A stretch of DNA of 64,000 bases from VFJZ01 sp046598415 (GTDB taxonomy: Bacteria > Actinomycetota > Thermoleophilia > Gaiellales > F1-60-MAGs149), in contig JBKJIG010000160.1 of assembly GCA_046598415.1 (NCBI GenBank), positions 14,903 through 78,902 on the forward strand, written 5' to 3'. The notes below the pieces were generated by a model. That model had not been told where the DNA came from and ran no database searches. It was given only the letters and a program-made list of their open reading frames with translations. Below, in pieces: positions 49,402 to 57,111 of the stretch; position 1 is the first letter of the stretch; every line of letters starts with the position of its first letter. The position numbers and the translations under genes are program-made.

Positions 49402-50848
49402 GTGGCACAGCAGCGGTTCATCGAACGGCACGGGCTCTGGACGGACGAGCAGCGAGCGGTGGCCGAACGGGTCAAGGCGGAGGTGAAGGAGAAGGACCTC
49501 CGCCAGATCCGCGTCAGCTGGGGCGACCAGCACGGCATCCTGCGTGGCAAGACGCTGACGGTGACGGAATTCCTTTCGAGCCTCGAGGACGGCAAGGACT
49601 TCCAGTTCGTCACGTCGATCTTCGACACCACCAACCATCCGATCGTGCCGCCGTTCGGCGCCGGCAACTTCGTGGGGGCGCCCGAGCTGACGGGCCTTCC
49701 TGACGGCGTCCTGGTGCCCGATCCCACCACCTTCCGGCTGCTGCCGTGGGTGGAGAAGACCGGCTGGATCCTGTCCGACGCCTACTTCCAGAACGGCCGC
49801 GAGCATCCGTTCTCGACCCGCGGCGTGCTGCGCCGGCAGATGGAGGATCTCGCCAAGCTCGGCTACAGCTTCACCGCCGGGCTCGAGATCGAGTTCTACG
49901 TGTTCCGGATGCTCGACCCGAACCTCAGGCCCGAGCAGTGCGGCTACCCGCCCGAGCCGCCGACGGTGAACGGCCTCGCGCACGGGTTCCAGTACCTGAC
50001 GGAGAATCGCAACGACGAGATCCACGACCTGCTGTGGGAGCTGCAGGACCACACCCAGAAGCTGGGCCTGCCGCTGCTCACCATCGAGGACGAGTGGGGC
50101 GCCGGCCAGATCGAGTTCACGTTCGCGCCGGAGGACGGCATGCGGGCCGCCGACCACGCGCTGCTGTTTCGGAGCGCGATCAAGCAGATCTGCCGGCGGC
50201 TCGGCTTCCACGCGACGTTCATGGCGCGGCCGGCATTCCCCGACTACTTCGCGAGCGGGTGGCATGTCCACCAGTCGCTGACGCCCGTCGGCGGGGGCGG
50301 CAACGCCTTCACGGACGAGACCGGCAAGCGGCGGCTGACCGACGCCGGTATGCAGTGGATGGGCGGGCTCCTCGAGCACGCCGTACCGGCATCGGTGTTC
50401 ACGACGCCGACGATCAACGGCTACAAGCGGTACCGTCCCGACTCGTTCGCGCCCGACCGCGTGGTCTGGGCGGTCGAGAACCGGGGCGCTGCTACGCGTG
50501 ATCGGCGAGCCCGGCTCGCCCGCCTGCCACGTCGAGAACCGTGTTGGCGACCCGGCCGCGAACCCGTACCTGCTGCTGGCGTCGCAGATCGCGTCGGGCG
50601 CCGACGGCCTGCGTCGCAAGCTCGATCCGGGCGATCCGGTGGAGGAGCCCTATCTGGCCCAGGGCAAGACGCCGCTACCGGCCAGCCTCATGGACGCGGT
50701 CGCGGCACTGCGGGCCGATCGGTTCTTCACGGAGGCGTTCGGCGAGCCGTTCGTCGACTACTTCGCGCGCCTCAAGGAGTTCGAGATCGGCCGCTTCCTG
50801 CAGCACGTCACCGACTGGGAGCACCGCGAGTACTTCGAGGTCTACTGA
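49402..50848 (+). pseudogene. Glutamine-synthetase-family gene, interrupted by a frameshift
   Basis: The reading frame from GTG 49402 (GGAGG 9 bases upstream) carries the GS N-domain and catalytic motifs LGYSFTAGLEIEFYVFR, WGAGQIEFTFAPED, GWHVHQSL and NGYKRYRPDSFAPDRVVWAVENRG. At about 50485 the frame shifts: ENRG continues in another frame as ALLRVIGEPGSPACHVENRVGDPAANPYLLLASQI and ends EYFEVY at 50848. Joining the two needs two extra bases (or one fewer) near a GGGG run. All catalytic motifs survive, so it is a recent mutation or a base-calling error. The intact enzyme would be a type I-like glutamine or gamma-glutamyl ligase. Confidence 0.85.
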
Positions 50849-50880
50849 TTTAACACTAACGATAAAGTTGAGATAGAGAT

Positions 50881-51210
50881 ATGGCCGAGGTGGACCGGAT
50901 CCGGCACGCTCTGGCGCTGGTGCGCGCCGGTGACGGCTTCACGGCGCACGAGCTGCTCGAGGACCTGTGGCGGGCGGCCGAGCCGACGGAGCGCGACCTC
51001 TACCAGGGCCTCGTGCACGTCGCGGTGGCGACCTACCAGGAGTCGCGCGGCAACGCCGTCGGCCGGCGCCGCCAGTTGGAGAAGGGACTGCGCCGGCTGC
51101 AGGGCTACGAGCCGGCCTACGAGGGCGTCGACATCACCGCCCTGCGCGCCTGGTGCGCGGCGTCGCTGGCCGTCGAGCGATGCCCGCCCCTCCCGGCGGA
51201 CGGAACGTAG
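50881..51210 (+). CDS. DUF309-family protein
   Basis: A 109-residue helical protein with the DUF309 signature: GDGFTAHELLEDLWRAAEPTERDLYQGLVHVAVATYQESRGNAVGRRRQLEKGLRRL. The spaced HELLEDLW and YQGLVHVAVA suggest a metal-binding or RNA-related helical bundle. Function not established. The 32-base spacer after the GS gene is notably AT-rich. Confidence 0.8.
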   Translation: MAEVDRIRHALALVRAGDGFTAHELLEDLWRAAEPTERDLYQGLVHVAVATYQESRGNAVGRRRQLEKGLRRLQGYEPAYEGVDITALRAWCAASLAVERCPPLPADGT

Positions 51211-51214
51211 TCGA

Positions 51215-51255
51215 CCGGCCTCTCCGAAGAACGTGGGGAACGACGGAGAGGCCGG
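51215..51255 (+). terminator. Hairpin terminator after DUF309
   Basis: CCGGCCTCTCCG and CGGAGAGGCCGG: 12-bp perfect arms with a 17-base loop, starting 5 bases after the stop. No T tract follows. It probably ends the gene's transcript. Confidence 0.55.
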
Positions 51256-51337
51256 CCGATCGAGATCGTTCGGGAGACGATCTCAGCTCAGCACCCGGGT
51301 GTGGCCCACCTGGTGCGTTTGGGTATCGGGCGAACGC

Positions 51338-51571
51338 TCAGACGCGCTCGCGCGTCAGACGAAGGTCGGCGAGGCGCGCGACTTCCTTCCACCGCGACTT
51401 GCCGAACCGGCCGGACAGCTCCATGCCGCGGTCTGCCAGCTGCCGGATCTCGCGGGCCTGGCTGACGTCGCGCGTGGCGATGGCGGCGTCGGTCAGGTCC
51501 TGGGCGGCCTTCTTCAGGTCTCCCTGGTCGATCGACCTGCGTCCCTCCTCGATCATCGTTGCGATGTCCAT
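51338..51571 (-). CDS. Small helical protein of unknown function
   Basis: A 77-residue protein (MDIATMIEEGRRSIDQGDLKKAAQDL and then a TPR-like DVSQAREIRQLADRGMELSGRFGKSRWKEVARL), soluble, no cysteines. ATG 51571 has GGAGG 6 bases upstream. No family recognised. It resembles half of a TPR repeat pair and may be a small binding protein. Confidence 0.6.
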   Translation of the reverse strand: MDIATMIEEGRRSIDQGDLKKAAQDLTDAAIATRDVSQAREIRQLADRGMELSGRFGKSRWKEVARLADLRLTRERV

Positions 51572-51738
51572 CGGGACCTCCTCGGTAGAACGGGACGGAC
51601 GCCGCCCCTGGCGTCCGTGCCACCGATCTAACCACGTCGAGGAGCCCGTGGACACTGTCGGGACGCGAGATGGGCGTAAATGCCCACCCCGTTCGGCGAG
51701 GCGATCCTGCCCCTCTGTCCGCGATAGACTCGCCCTGC

Positions 51739-52767
51739 GTGAGCGACGAGGCCCTCCAGACCCGGACGTCGCACCGACGCATCGTGATACCTCGCCGCAG
51801 CGGGCCGATCAGCCTCTTCGGGCGCGTGCTCGCGGTCAATGCGGCGATCCTGATCGCCTCCGTGGCAGCGCTCATCTTCACGCCCGTGACGATCTCCGCG
51901 AACGTCACCGACGTCCAGGTCGCGGTGCTGCTCGGCGGCCTCGTGCTGAGCATCGTCGCGAACGCCATGCTGCTGCGCCTCAGCCTCCGGCCGCTGCGCC
52001 GGCTGATGGAGATGATGCTGGTGATCGACGTGGTCGAGCCCGGTGTCCGCACCGAGGCGCGAGGGCCGATCGAGGTGGCGTCGGTGATCACGCGCTTCAA
52101 CCTCATGCTCGACCGCCTGGAGCACGAGCGGCGGCACAGCATGCGCCGCGTACTGGTGGCGCAGGAGGCCGAGCGCCGGCGCGTGGCGCAGGAGCTGCAC
52201 GACGAGATCGGCCAGAACCTCACGGCCGCCGTGCTCGAGCTGAACCGGGTGCGGGAGGGCGGCGTGGTCCTGATCGAGGCGCTCGACGACGCGCAACTGC
52301 TGGCACGCGAGAGTCTCGAGACGCTGAGCGAGATCACCGCGCGCCTGCGACCTGCGACGTTCGACGACCTCGGCCTGGCGAGTGCCCTGCAGTCGCTGGC
52401 CGCCGACTCGGAGCGACGCACGGGCATCGAGGTCGAGACCGTCGTCGACGGCGCGCTGCACGTGCTCGACCCGGACGCGGAGCTGGTGCTCTATCGCGTC
52501 GCGCAGGAGGCGCTCACCAACGCGCTCCGCCACGGCGAGTGCTCGCGGGTGACGATCGAGGTGCGACGCGACGACGAGGGCGTCGTGCTGCGCGTGGGCG
52601 ACGACGGTGCCGGACTCGGCGACGCCACCTCCGGGGCCGGTATCCGCGGGATGCGCGAGCGGGCGGCGATGATCGGCGGCCGCCTGCGGTTCACGTCGTC
52701 CCCGACGGGCGGCACGATGGTCGAGCTCCGGTTGGCGCAAGAGCGGGCGGCGCACGATGCCCCCTGA
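51739..52767 (+). CDS. NarL-type (HisKA_3) sensor histidine kinase
   Basis: A 342-residue kinase with two transmembrane helices (about 30-50 and 60-80), a HAMP-like linker, an H box RRVAQELHDEIGQNLTAAV (His near 155) of the HisKA_3 type, an N box VAQEALTNALRHG and ATPase boxes VGDDGAGLGD and GAGIRGMRERAAMIGG. GTG 51739 starts VSDEALQTRTS. It overlaps the regulator gene by 11 bases. The sensor loop is very short, so it may sense membrane state. Confidence 0.9.
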   Translation: MSDEALQTRTSHRRIVIPRRSGPISLFGRVLAVNAAILIASVAALIFTPVTISANVTDVQVAVLLGGLVLSIVANAMLLRLSLRPLRRLMEMMLVIDVVEPGVRTEARGPIEVASVITRFNLMLDRLEHERRHSMRRVLVAQEAERRRVAQELHDEIGQNLTAAVLELNRVREGGVVLIEALDDAQLLARESLETLSEITARLRPATFDDLGLASALQSLAADSERRTGIEVETVVDGALHVLDPDAELVLYRVAQEALTNALRHGECSRVTIEVRRDDEGVVLRVGDDGAGLGDATSGAGIRGMRERAAMIGGRLRFTSSPTGGTMVELRLAQERAAHDAP

Positions 52768-53413
52768 CGCCCACTCGCCCGGGCCGACCAGGATCCTGCT
52801 CGCCGACGACCACGCGGTCGTCCGCCGTGGCCTGCGGCTGGTGCTCGACGCCGAGCCGGACCTGATCGTGGTCGCGGAGGCCGAGGACGGCCTCGGCGCG
52901 GTGGAGGAGGCGCTGCGGACCGCGTGCGATCTGGCCGTGCTCGACGTCTCGATGCCGCGGATGGGTGGGCTGCAGGCCGCACGCGAGCTGGCCCAGCGGC
53001 GGCCGGCGCTGCGGATCCTGATGCTCTCGATGCACCGCGACGAGCAGTTCTTCCTCGAGGCGCTGCGGGTCGGCGCCGCCGGCTACGTGGTGAAGTCGGC
53101 GGCCGACCGCGACCTCATCGACGCGTGCCGCGCGGTGATGCGGGGCGAGACGTTCCTCTACTCCGACGCGCAGCACCTGCTGCTGCGGTATGCGCGGCCC
53201 GACGACCTGCGCGCGCGACAGCTCTCCGATCGGGAGTCCGAGGTCCTGGCGCTGATCGCCGAGGGCCACACCACGCAGGAGATCGCGCAGATGCTGGTGA
53301 TCAGCCCGCGGACGGTCGACCGGCATCGCGAGAACCTGCTCGCGAAGCTCAACCTCCGCAACCGGGTGGAGCTGGCCCGCTACGCGATCCGGCACCGCCT
53401 GATCGAGCCCTGA
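52757..53413 (+). CDS. NarL/LuxR-type response regulator
   Basis: A 218-residue regulator with the receiver ILLADDHAVVRRGL, phosphoacceptor Asp in LAVLDVSMPRMGG, Ser in LMLSMH, Lys in GYVVKSAADRDL, and the C-terminal LuxR helix-turn-helix LSDRESEVLALIAEGHTTQEIAQMLVISPRTVDRHRENLLAKLNLRNRVELARYAIRH. It is co-transcribed with the kinase just upstream. Confidence 0.92.
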   Translation: MPPDAHSPGPTRILLADDHAVVRRGLRLVLDAEPDLIVVAEAEDGLGAVEEALRTACDLAVLDVSMPRMGGLQAARELAQRRPALRILMLSMHRDEQFFLEALRVGAAGYVVKSAADRDLIDACRAVMRGETFLYSDAQHLLLRYARPDDLRARQLSDRESEVLALIAEGHTTQEIAQMLVISPRTVDRHRENLLAKLNLRNRVELARYAIRHRLIEP

Positions 53414-53429
53414 GCCGGCCTGGCCGGCG

Positions 53430-54134
53430 CTACGTCCCGGCCCGGCGCTCGACGATCTCGCGCGCCACGAGCGCGACCTTGCGGCGGCTGGTGCGGGCGT
53501 CGTTGCGCAGCAGGTGGAAGGCGGCGACCGCGTCGAGGTCGTGCCGCGCCATCAGCATGCCGATGGCGCGCTCGATCGTGACCCGGTTCTCGAGCGCGTA
53601 CTGCAGCTGCTCGACGACGCGGCCGTGATGGCGCAGCGCCAGCGCCGACGTGATCTGCGCCTCGATCACCGCGTTGAACGACTGGATCGCCGCGCGCTCG
53701 CTCTCGTCCCACCGGCGCGCGGTGTCGCCGTAGACGTTCAGCGACCCGACCGGGCCGCCGCCGAGTCGGGTCGGCACGCCCAGCACCGAGCGAATCCCCG
53801 CGGCCAGCAGGGGCGCCGTGAGGGCGGGCCAGCGATCGTCCGCCTCGAGGTCGTCGACGACGACCTCGCTGTCGTTGACGAACGACTCGACGCACGGCCC
53901 GGCCCCGGCCTGCTCCTGCACCTGCTCGAGCACCTCGGCGGCGTCGTCGGTGGCGGCGACGTAGCGCAGGCCGCTCTGTTCGTCGACCAGCATCAGGCCC
54001 GCGCCCGTGACGCCGAACACGCCGCAGATCGCGCCCAGGACATGGGGGAGGACGTCGCCGATCGCGGACTCCGGCCGGGCCATCGGTCCGAGCGCGTCGA
54101 GCGCCCGGGTCAACTGGTCGGGCTCTACCGGCAC
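53430..54134 (-). CDS. GAF-ANTAR transcription antiterminator
   Basis: A 234-residue protein: a GAF domain (about 15-165; GVTGAGLMLVDEQSGLRYVAATDDAAEVLE) and a C-terminal ANTAR RNA-binding domain (about 172-232; LQYALENRVTIERAIGMLMARHDLDAVAAFHLLRNDARTSRRKVALVAREIVE). ANTAR proteins bind twin hairpins in nascent RNA to block termination. GTG 54134 has GAGGA upstream. It is divergent in orientation to the NarL pair. Confidence 0.9.
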   Translation of the reverse strand: MPVEPDQLTRALDALGPMARPESAIGDVLPHVLGAICGVFGVTGAGLMLVDEQSGLRYVAATDDAAEVLEQVQEQAGAGPCVESFVNDSEVVVDDLEADDRWPALTAPLLAAGIRSVLGVPTRLGGGPVGSLNVYGDTARRWDESERAAIQSFNAVIEAQITSALALRHHGRVVEQLQYALENRVTIERAIGMLMARHDLDAVAAFHLLRNDARTSRRKVALVAREIVERRAGT

Positions 54135-54168
54135 GCGTTCCTCGGTCGGACGACGAGGCGGGGGCGCA

Positions 54169-54561
54169 TCACTGGACGGAATCGTAGGTGGTGCTGTCCA
54201 CCAGACGCGGGACGGCGCCGATCCCCTCGATCCCGCCGAGGATCTCGATAATGCGACGCACGGCGTCGCTGGCGGCGGTGATGTCGAAACGCGGGTGGTC
54301 TGCCTGACGTCGCCCGAGCAGCAGCGCGCCCTGTGGATCCAGGAAGGCGAGGCCCGACAGGTCGAGGCGCACATGCCGCTCCACGCTGCACGCGGTGTCG
54401 AGCACGCCCATGAGCGCGTCGCGCGTGGTCAGGTCGACCTCGCCCGTGATGCTGACGTCGACGCACCCGGTGGTCGTGACCACGCAGGCCGCGAACGGGG
54501 TTCCCTCGGCCCGGTCGTCGCCGTCCCGGCGCGCGAACGGATCTCCACCCGCACCCGCCAT
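54169..54561 (-). CDS. STAS-domain protein without the phosphorylatable serine
   Basis: A 130-residue anti-sigma-antagonist-like protein. The STAS fold (VVTTTGCVDVSITGEVDLTTRDALMGVL, HVRLDLSGLAFLDPQGALLL) is clear. The loop that normally reads DSSG is DPQG here (Pro76-Gln77), so the serine phosphorylated by RsbW-type kinases is absent. ATG 54561 has AGGAAGGG about 8 bases upstream. It lies in the same direction as the GAF-ANTAR gene, 34 bases before it. A constitutively active antagonist or a decoy is plausible. Confidence 0.8.
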   Translation of the reverse strand: MAGAGGDPFARRDGDDRAEGTPFAACVVTTTGCVDVSITGEVDLTTRDALMGVLDTACSVERHVRLDLSGLAFLDPQGALLLGRRQADHPRFDITAASDAVRRIIEILGGIEGIGAVPRLVDSTTYDSVQ

Positions 54562-54693
54562 GCACTGCCCTTCCTGATCGGAGACGAGCCGCGGGGTCAG
54601 GGCGGTGCCAACCGGACAATGCCACGCCCGGTCGGGACAGGCAACCGCCCGCGCGCGTTTCGAGTCCAGTGCCGGTTCGCGTACGGTACCGGC

Positions 54694-55161
54694 ATGAGCC
54701 GGCGGGCAGAGATCACGATGTCGGCGGCCGAGATCGCGGCGTTCCTGGCCGAGCAGCGCGTCCTGGTCGTGGCCACCAACGGCCGCGACGGCTGGCCGCA
54801 CGTGATGCCCCTCTGGTACGTGCTGCGCGACGGCGTGGCGTGGGCCTCGACGTACGGACGGTCGCAGAAGGTGCGCAACCTCGAGCGCGACCCGCGGTGC
54901 ACGCTGCAGGTCGAGGCGGGTTCGAGCTACGACGACCTGCGCGGCGTGATGCTGAAAGCGGAGGTCGTGATCGACCACGATCCCGCCGTCGTCGAGCAGA
55001 TCGAGCGGGCCGTGTTCACCCGCTACCACGACCGCGAGCCGGACGAGGCCGAGGCCGCCTCGCTCGGCCGGCAGGCGTCAAAGCGCGTCGCGCTCGGCTT
55101 CGCCGTCCGTGAAGGCGCCAGCTGGGACCACCGCAAGCTCGCGCCCGTCCGGCCCGCGTAG
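54694..55161 (+). CDS. PPOX-class (FMN/F420) split-barrel enzyme
   Basis: A 155-residue protein of the pyridoxamine-oxidase-like split barrel: MSAAEIAAFLAEQRVLVVATNGRDGWPHVMPLWYVLRDGVAWASTYGRSQKVRNLERDPRCTLQVEAG, matching F420- or FMN-dependent PPOX reductases. ATG 54694 is used. Its last 84 bases overlap, in antisense, the end of the monooxygenase gene at 55078. Substrate unknown. Confidence 0.83.
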   Translation: MSRRAEITMSAAEIAAFLAEQRVLVVATNGRDGWPHVMPLWYVLRDGVAWASTYGRSQKVRNLERDPRCTLQVEAGSSYDDLRGVMLKAEVVIDHDPAVVEQIERAVFTRYHDREPDEAEAASLGRQASKRVALGFAVREGASWDHRKLAPVRPA

Positions 55162-56760
55162 CGCGAAGCCCTCGTAGCCCCGCTCGACCACGCGCTCGCA
55201 GATCTTCCGGTACCGGCCGACGCCTCCGACGTAGGGCAGCAGCACGCGCGGCTTGCCGGGCACGTTGGCGCCCATGTACCAGGAGTTCGCGCGCGGGTAG
55301 AGCGACGCGTCGCCGAGCGCGCGATGGTGGGCGGCCCACGCCTCCTCGGCTTCCGCGGTCGGCTCGATCGAGACCAGCCCGCGGTCGCGCAGGTGCCGCA
55401 GCATGTCGGCCACCAGCTCGACGTGCTGCTCGATCGAGACCATCACGTTGCTCAGTACGGACGGGCTGCTCGGGCCGGTGATGCTGAACAGGTTCGGGAA
55501 GCCGGCGTGGGCGAGACCCAGGTACGTGCGCGGCCCGTGCGCCCACTTGTCCCGCAGCGACTGACCGTCCCGGCCGCGGATGTCGACCGCCTCGAGCGCT
55601 CCGGTCATCGCGTCGAAGCCCGTCGCCAGCACCAGCGCGTCGAGCTCGATCAGCTCGTCACCGACGCGGATGCCAGTCGGCGTGATCTCCGAGATCGGCG
55701 TCCGCCTGAGGTTCACGAGACGGACGTTCGGCCGGTTGAACGTCTCGTAGTAGCCGACGTCGATGCACATCCGCTTCGTCGCCAGGGGGTACTCGTACGG
55801 GCACAGCTCCTCGGCCAGCTCGGGATCGGCGACCCGCTCGCGGATCTTCGAGCGCACGAAGTCGGAGACGAGCTCGTTGGCCTCGGTATCGGTGAAGAGG
55901 TCGTTGTAGGCGGAGTGCAGGAAGAAGCCGCCGACGCGGTATCGCGCCTCGAACTCCGCGTCGCGTTCCTCGGGCGTCGCGTCGAACACGCTGATCGGCC
56001 GCTCGTGCCACGGGTTGCCGCCGCCCGTCTCGCGCGCCAGCCGCCGTCGCTCGTCGTAGCGCGCCTTGATGTCGCGCTCCGCGTCGGGATCGAGCGGGCC
56101 GTTCCAGCTCGGGACGCTGAAGGCCGGCGTGCGCTGGAAGACGGTCAGCCGGTCGGCCTGGGAGGCGATCTCGGGGATCGCCTGGATGCCGGACGACCCG
56201 GTGCCGAGCACGCCGACCCGCAGGCCCGTGAAGTCGACCGGCTGATGCGGCCACAGCGCCGTCTGGTACACGTCGCCGGCGAACCTCTCGAGGCCGTCGA
56301 TGTCGGGCACGCGCGGCACCGACAGGTTCCCCGTCGCCATGATCAGGAATGCTGCGTCGAGCTGCTCGCCGCGATCGGTGGTCACCGTCCAGCGACTCGT
56401 CGCCTCGTCCAGCACGGCGGTTGTGACGCGGGTCGCGAACTGGATGTCGCGCCGCAGGTCGAACTGGTCGGCGACGTGCTGGAGGTACCGCAGGATCTCC
56501 GGCTGCGGGGCGTAGCGCTCGCTCCACGACCACTCCTGCTGCAGCTCCTCGCACCAGGAGTACGAGTAGACCACGCTCTCGACGTCGCAGCGCGCGCCGG
56601 GGTAGCGGTTCCAGAACCAGGTACCGCCGACGTCGGAGCCGGCTTCGATCACGCGCACCGTGAGACCGAGCTCGCGGAGCCGGTACAGCTGGAAGAGGCC
56701 GGCGATGCCCGCTCCGACGACGACCGCGTCGAAGCTCCGGGCGGACGGGGCGATGGTCAC
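55078..56760 (-). CDS. Baeyer-Villiger-type flavin monooxygenase with altered fingerprint
   Basis: A 560-residue class B flavoprotein: FAD motif VVVGAGIAGLFQLYRLRELG, the second signature GGTWFWNRYPGARCDVESVVY, NADPH motif VLGTGSSGIQAIPEIA, and C-terminal LVLATGFDAMTGA. The BVMO fingerprint FxGxxxHxxxW reads FAGDVYQTALWP, so the His is Gln (residue 166). It uses NADPH and oxygen to insert oxygen next to ketones or oxidise heteroatoms. GTG 56760 has GAGGAG about 13 bases upstream. The stop lies inside the opposite-strand PPOX gene. Confidence 0.88.
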   Translation of the reverse strand: MTIAPSARSFDAVVVGAGIAGLFQLYRLRELGLTVRVIEAGSDVGGTWFWNRYPGARCDVESVVYSYSWCEELQQEWSWSERYAPQPEILRYLQHVADQFDLRRDIQFATRVTTAVLDEATSRWTVTTDRGEQLDAAFLIMATGNLSVPRVPDIDGLERFAGDVYQTALWPHQPVDFTGLRVGVLGTGSSGIQAIPEIASQADRLTVFQRTPAFSVPSWNGPLDPDAERDIKARYDERRRLARETGGGNPWHERPISVFDATPEERDAEFEARYRVGGFFLHSAYNDLFTDTEANELVSDFVRSKIRERVADPELAEELCPYEYPLATKRMCIDVGYYETFNRPNVRLVNLRRTPISEITPTGIRVGDELIELDALVLATGFDAMTGALEAVDIRGRDGQSLRDKWAHGPRTYLGLAHAGFPNLFSITGPSSPSVLSNVMVSIEQHVELVADMLRHLRDRGLVSIEPTAEAEEAWAAHHRALGDASLYPRANSWYMGANVPGKPRVLLPYVGGVGRYRKICERVVERGYEGFALRGPDGRELAVVPAGAFTDGEAERDAL

Positions 56761-57111
56761 GGGGCGGTCGCTCCTCGGGGTCGGAGCCGGGCGTCAGCCG
56801 GCGACCGGCAGGATACCGGCGGCCCGGTCCTCCGTCGCGCTGGTCAGACGCCGAAGGTCGTCGGCTCGCCGCCGCGCGAGCACCCGTCGGGGCAGGCCGT
56901 AGGTGGCGGTCCCGGCTCGCTCTGATAACGCGGCGAGGCCCGTGCGCGGAAGGCCAGAGGTTTCCCAAAATAGCTCAACAACCTTTTTAAGGATCATTTT
57001 CAGAGGATTTCAGAAGAATTTTGAAGGCTTTCGAGCGGAAGGTGGTCACGCACACCGTGCAGCCGGCTGACGCCCCCTCCGTCGGCATCCGCTCCGAGAA
57101 GGAAGCACCAG
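56761..57111 (+). promoter_or_regulatory. Intergenic region and leader of peroxidase 1
   Basis: The first half (to about 56955) is ordinary GC-rich sequence without a gene. From about 56958 to 57035 it is strikingly AT-rich (CTCAACAACCTTTTTAAGGA, then TTTTCAGAGGATTTCAGAAG). The last 100 bases resemble the leader of the second peroxidase: GAAGGTGGTCACGCAC, GTGC, and AAGGAAGCACCAG before the ATG. The ribosome binding site is AAGGAAG 6 bases upstream of the start. The AT-rich block may be the promoter. Confidence 0.5.

Noticed and set aside
50475..50500. Programmed ribosomal frameshift in the glutamine-synthetase-like gene
   Set aside because: There is no slippery heptamer, downstream pseudoknot or reason for such control in this family; a deletion or base-call error is simpler.
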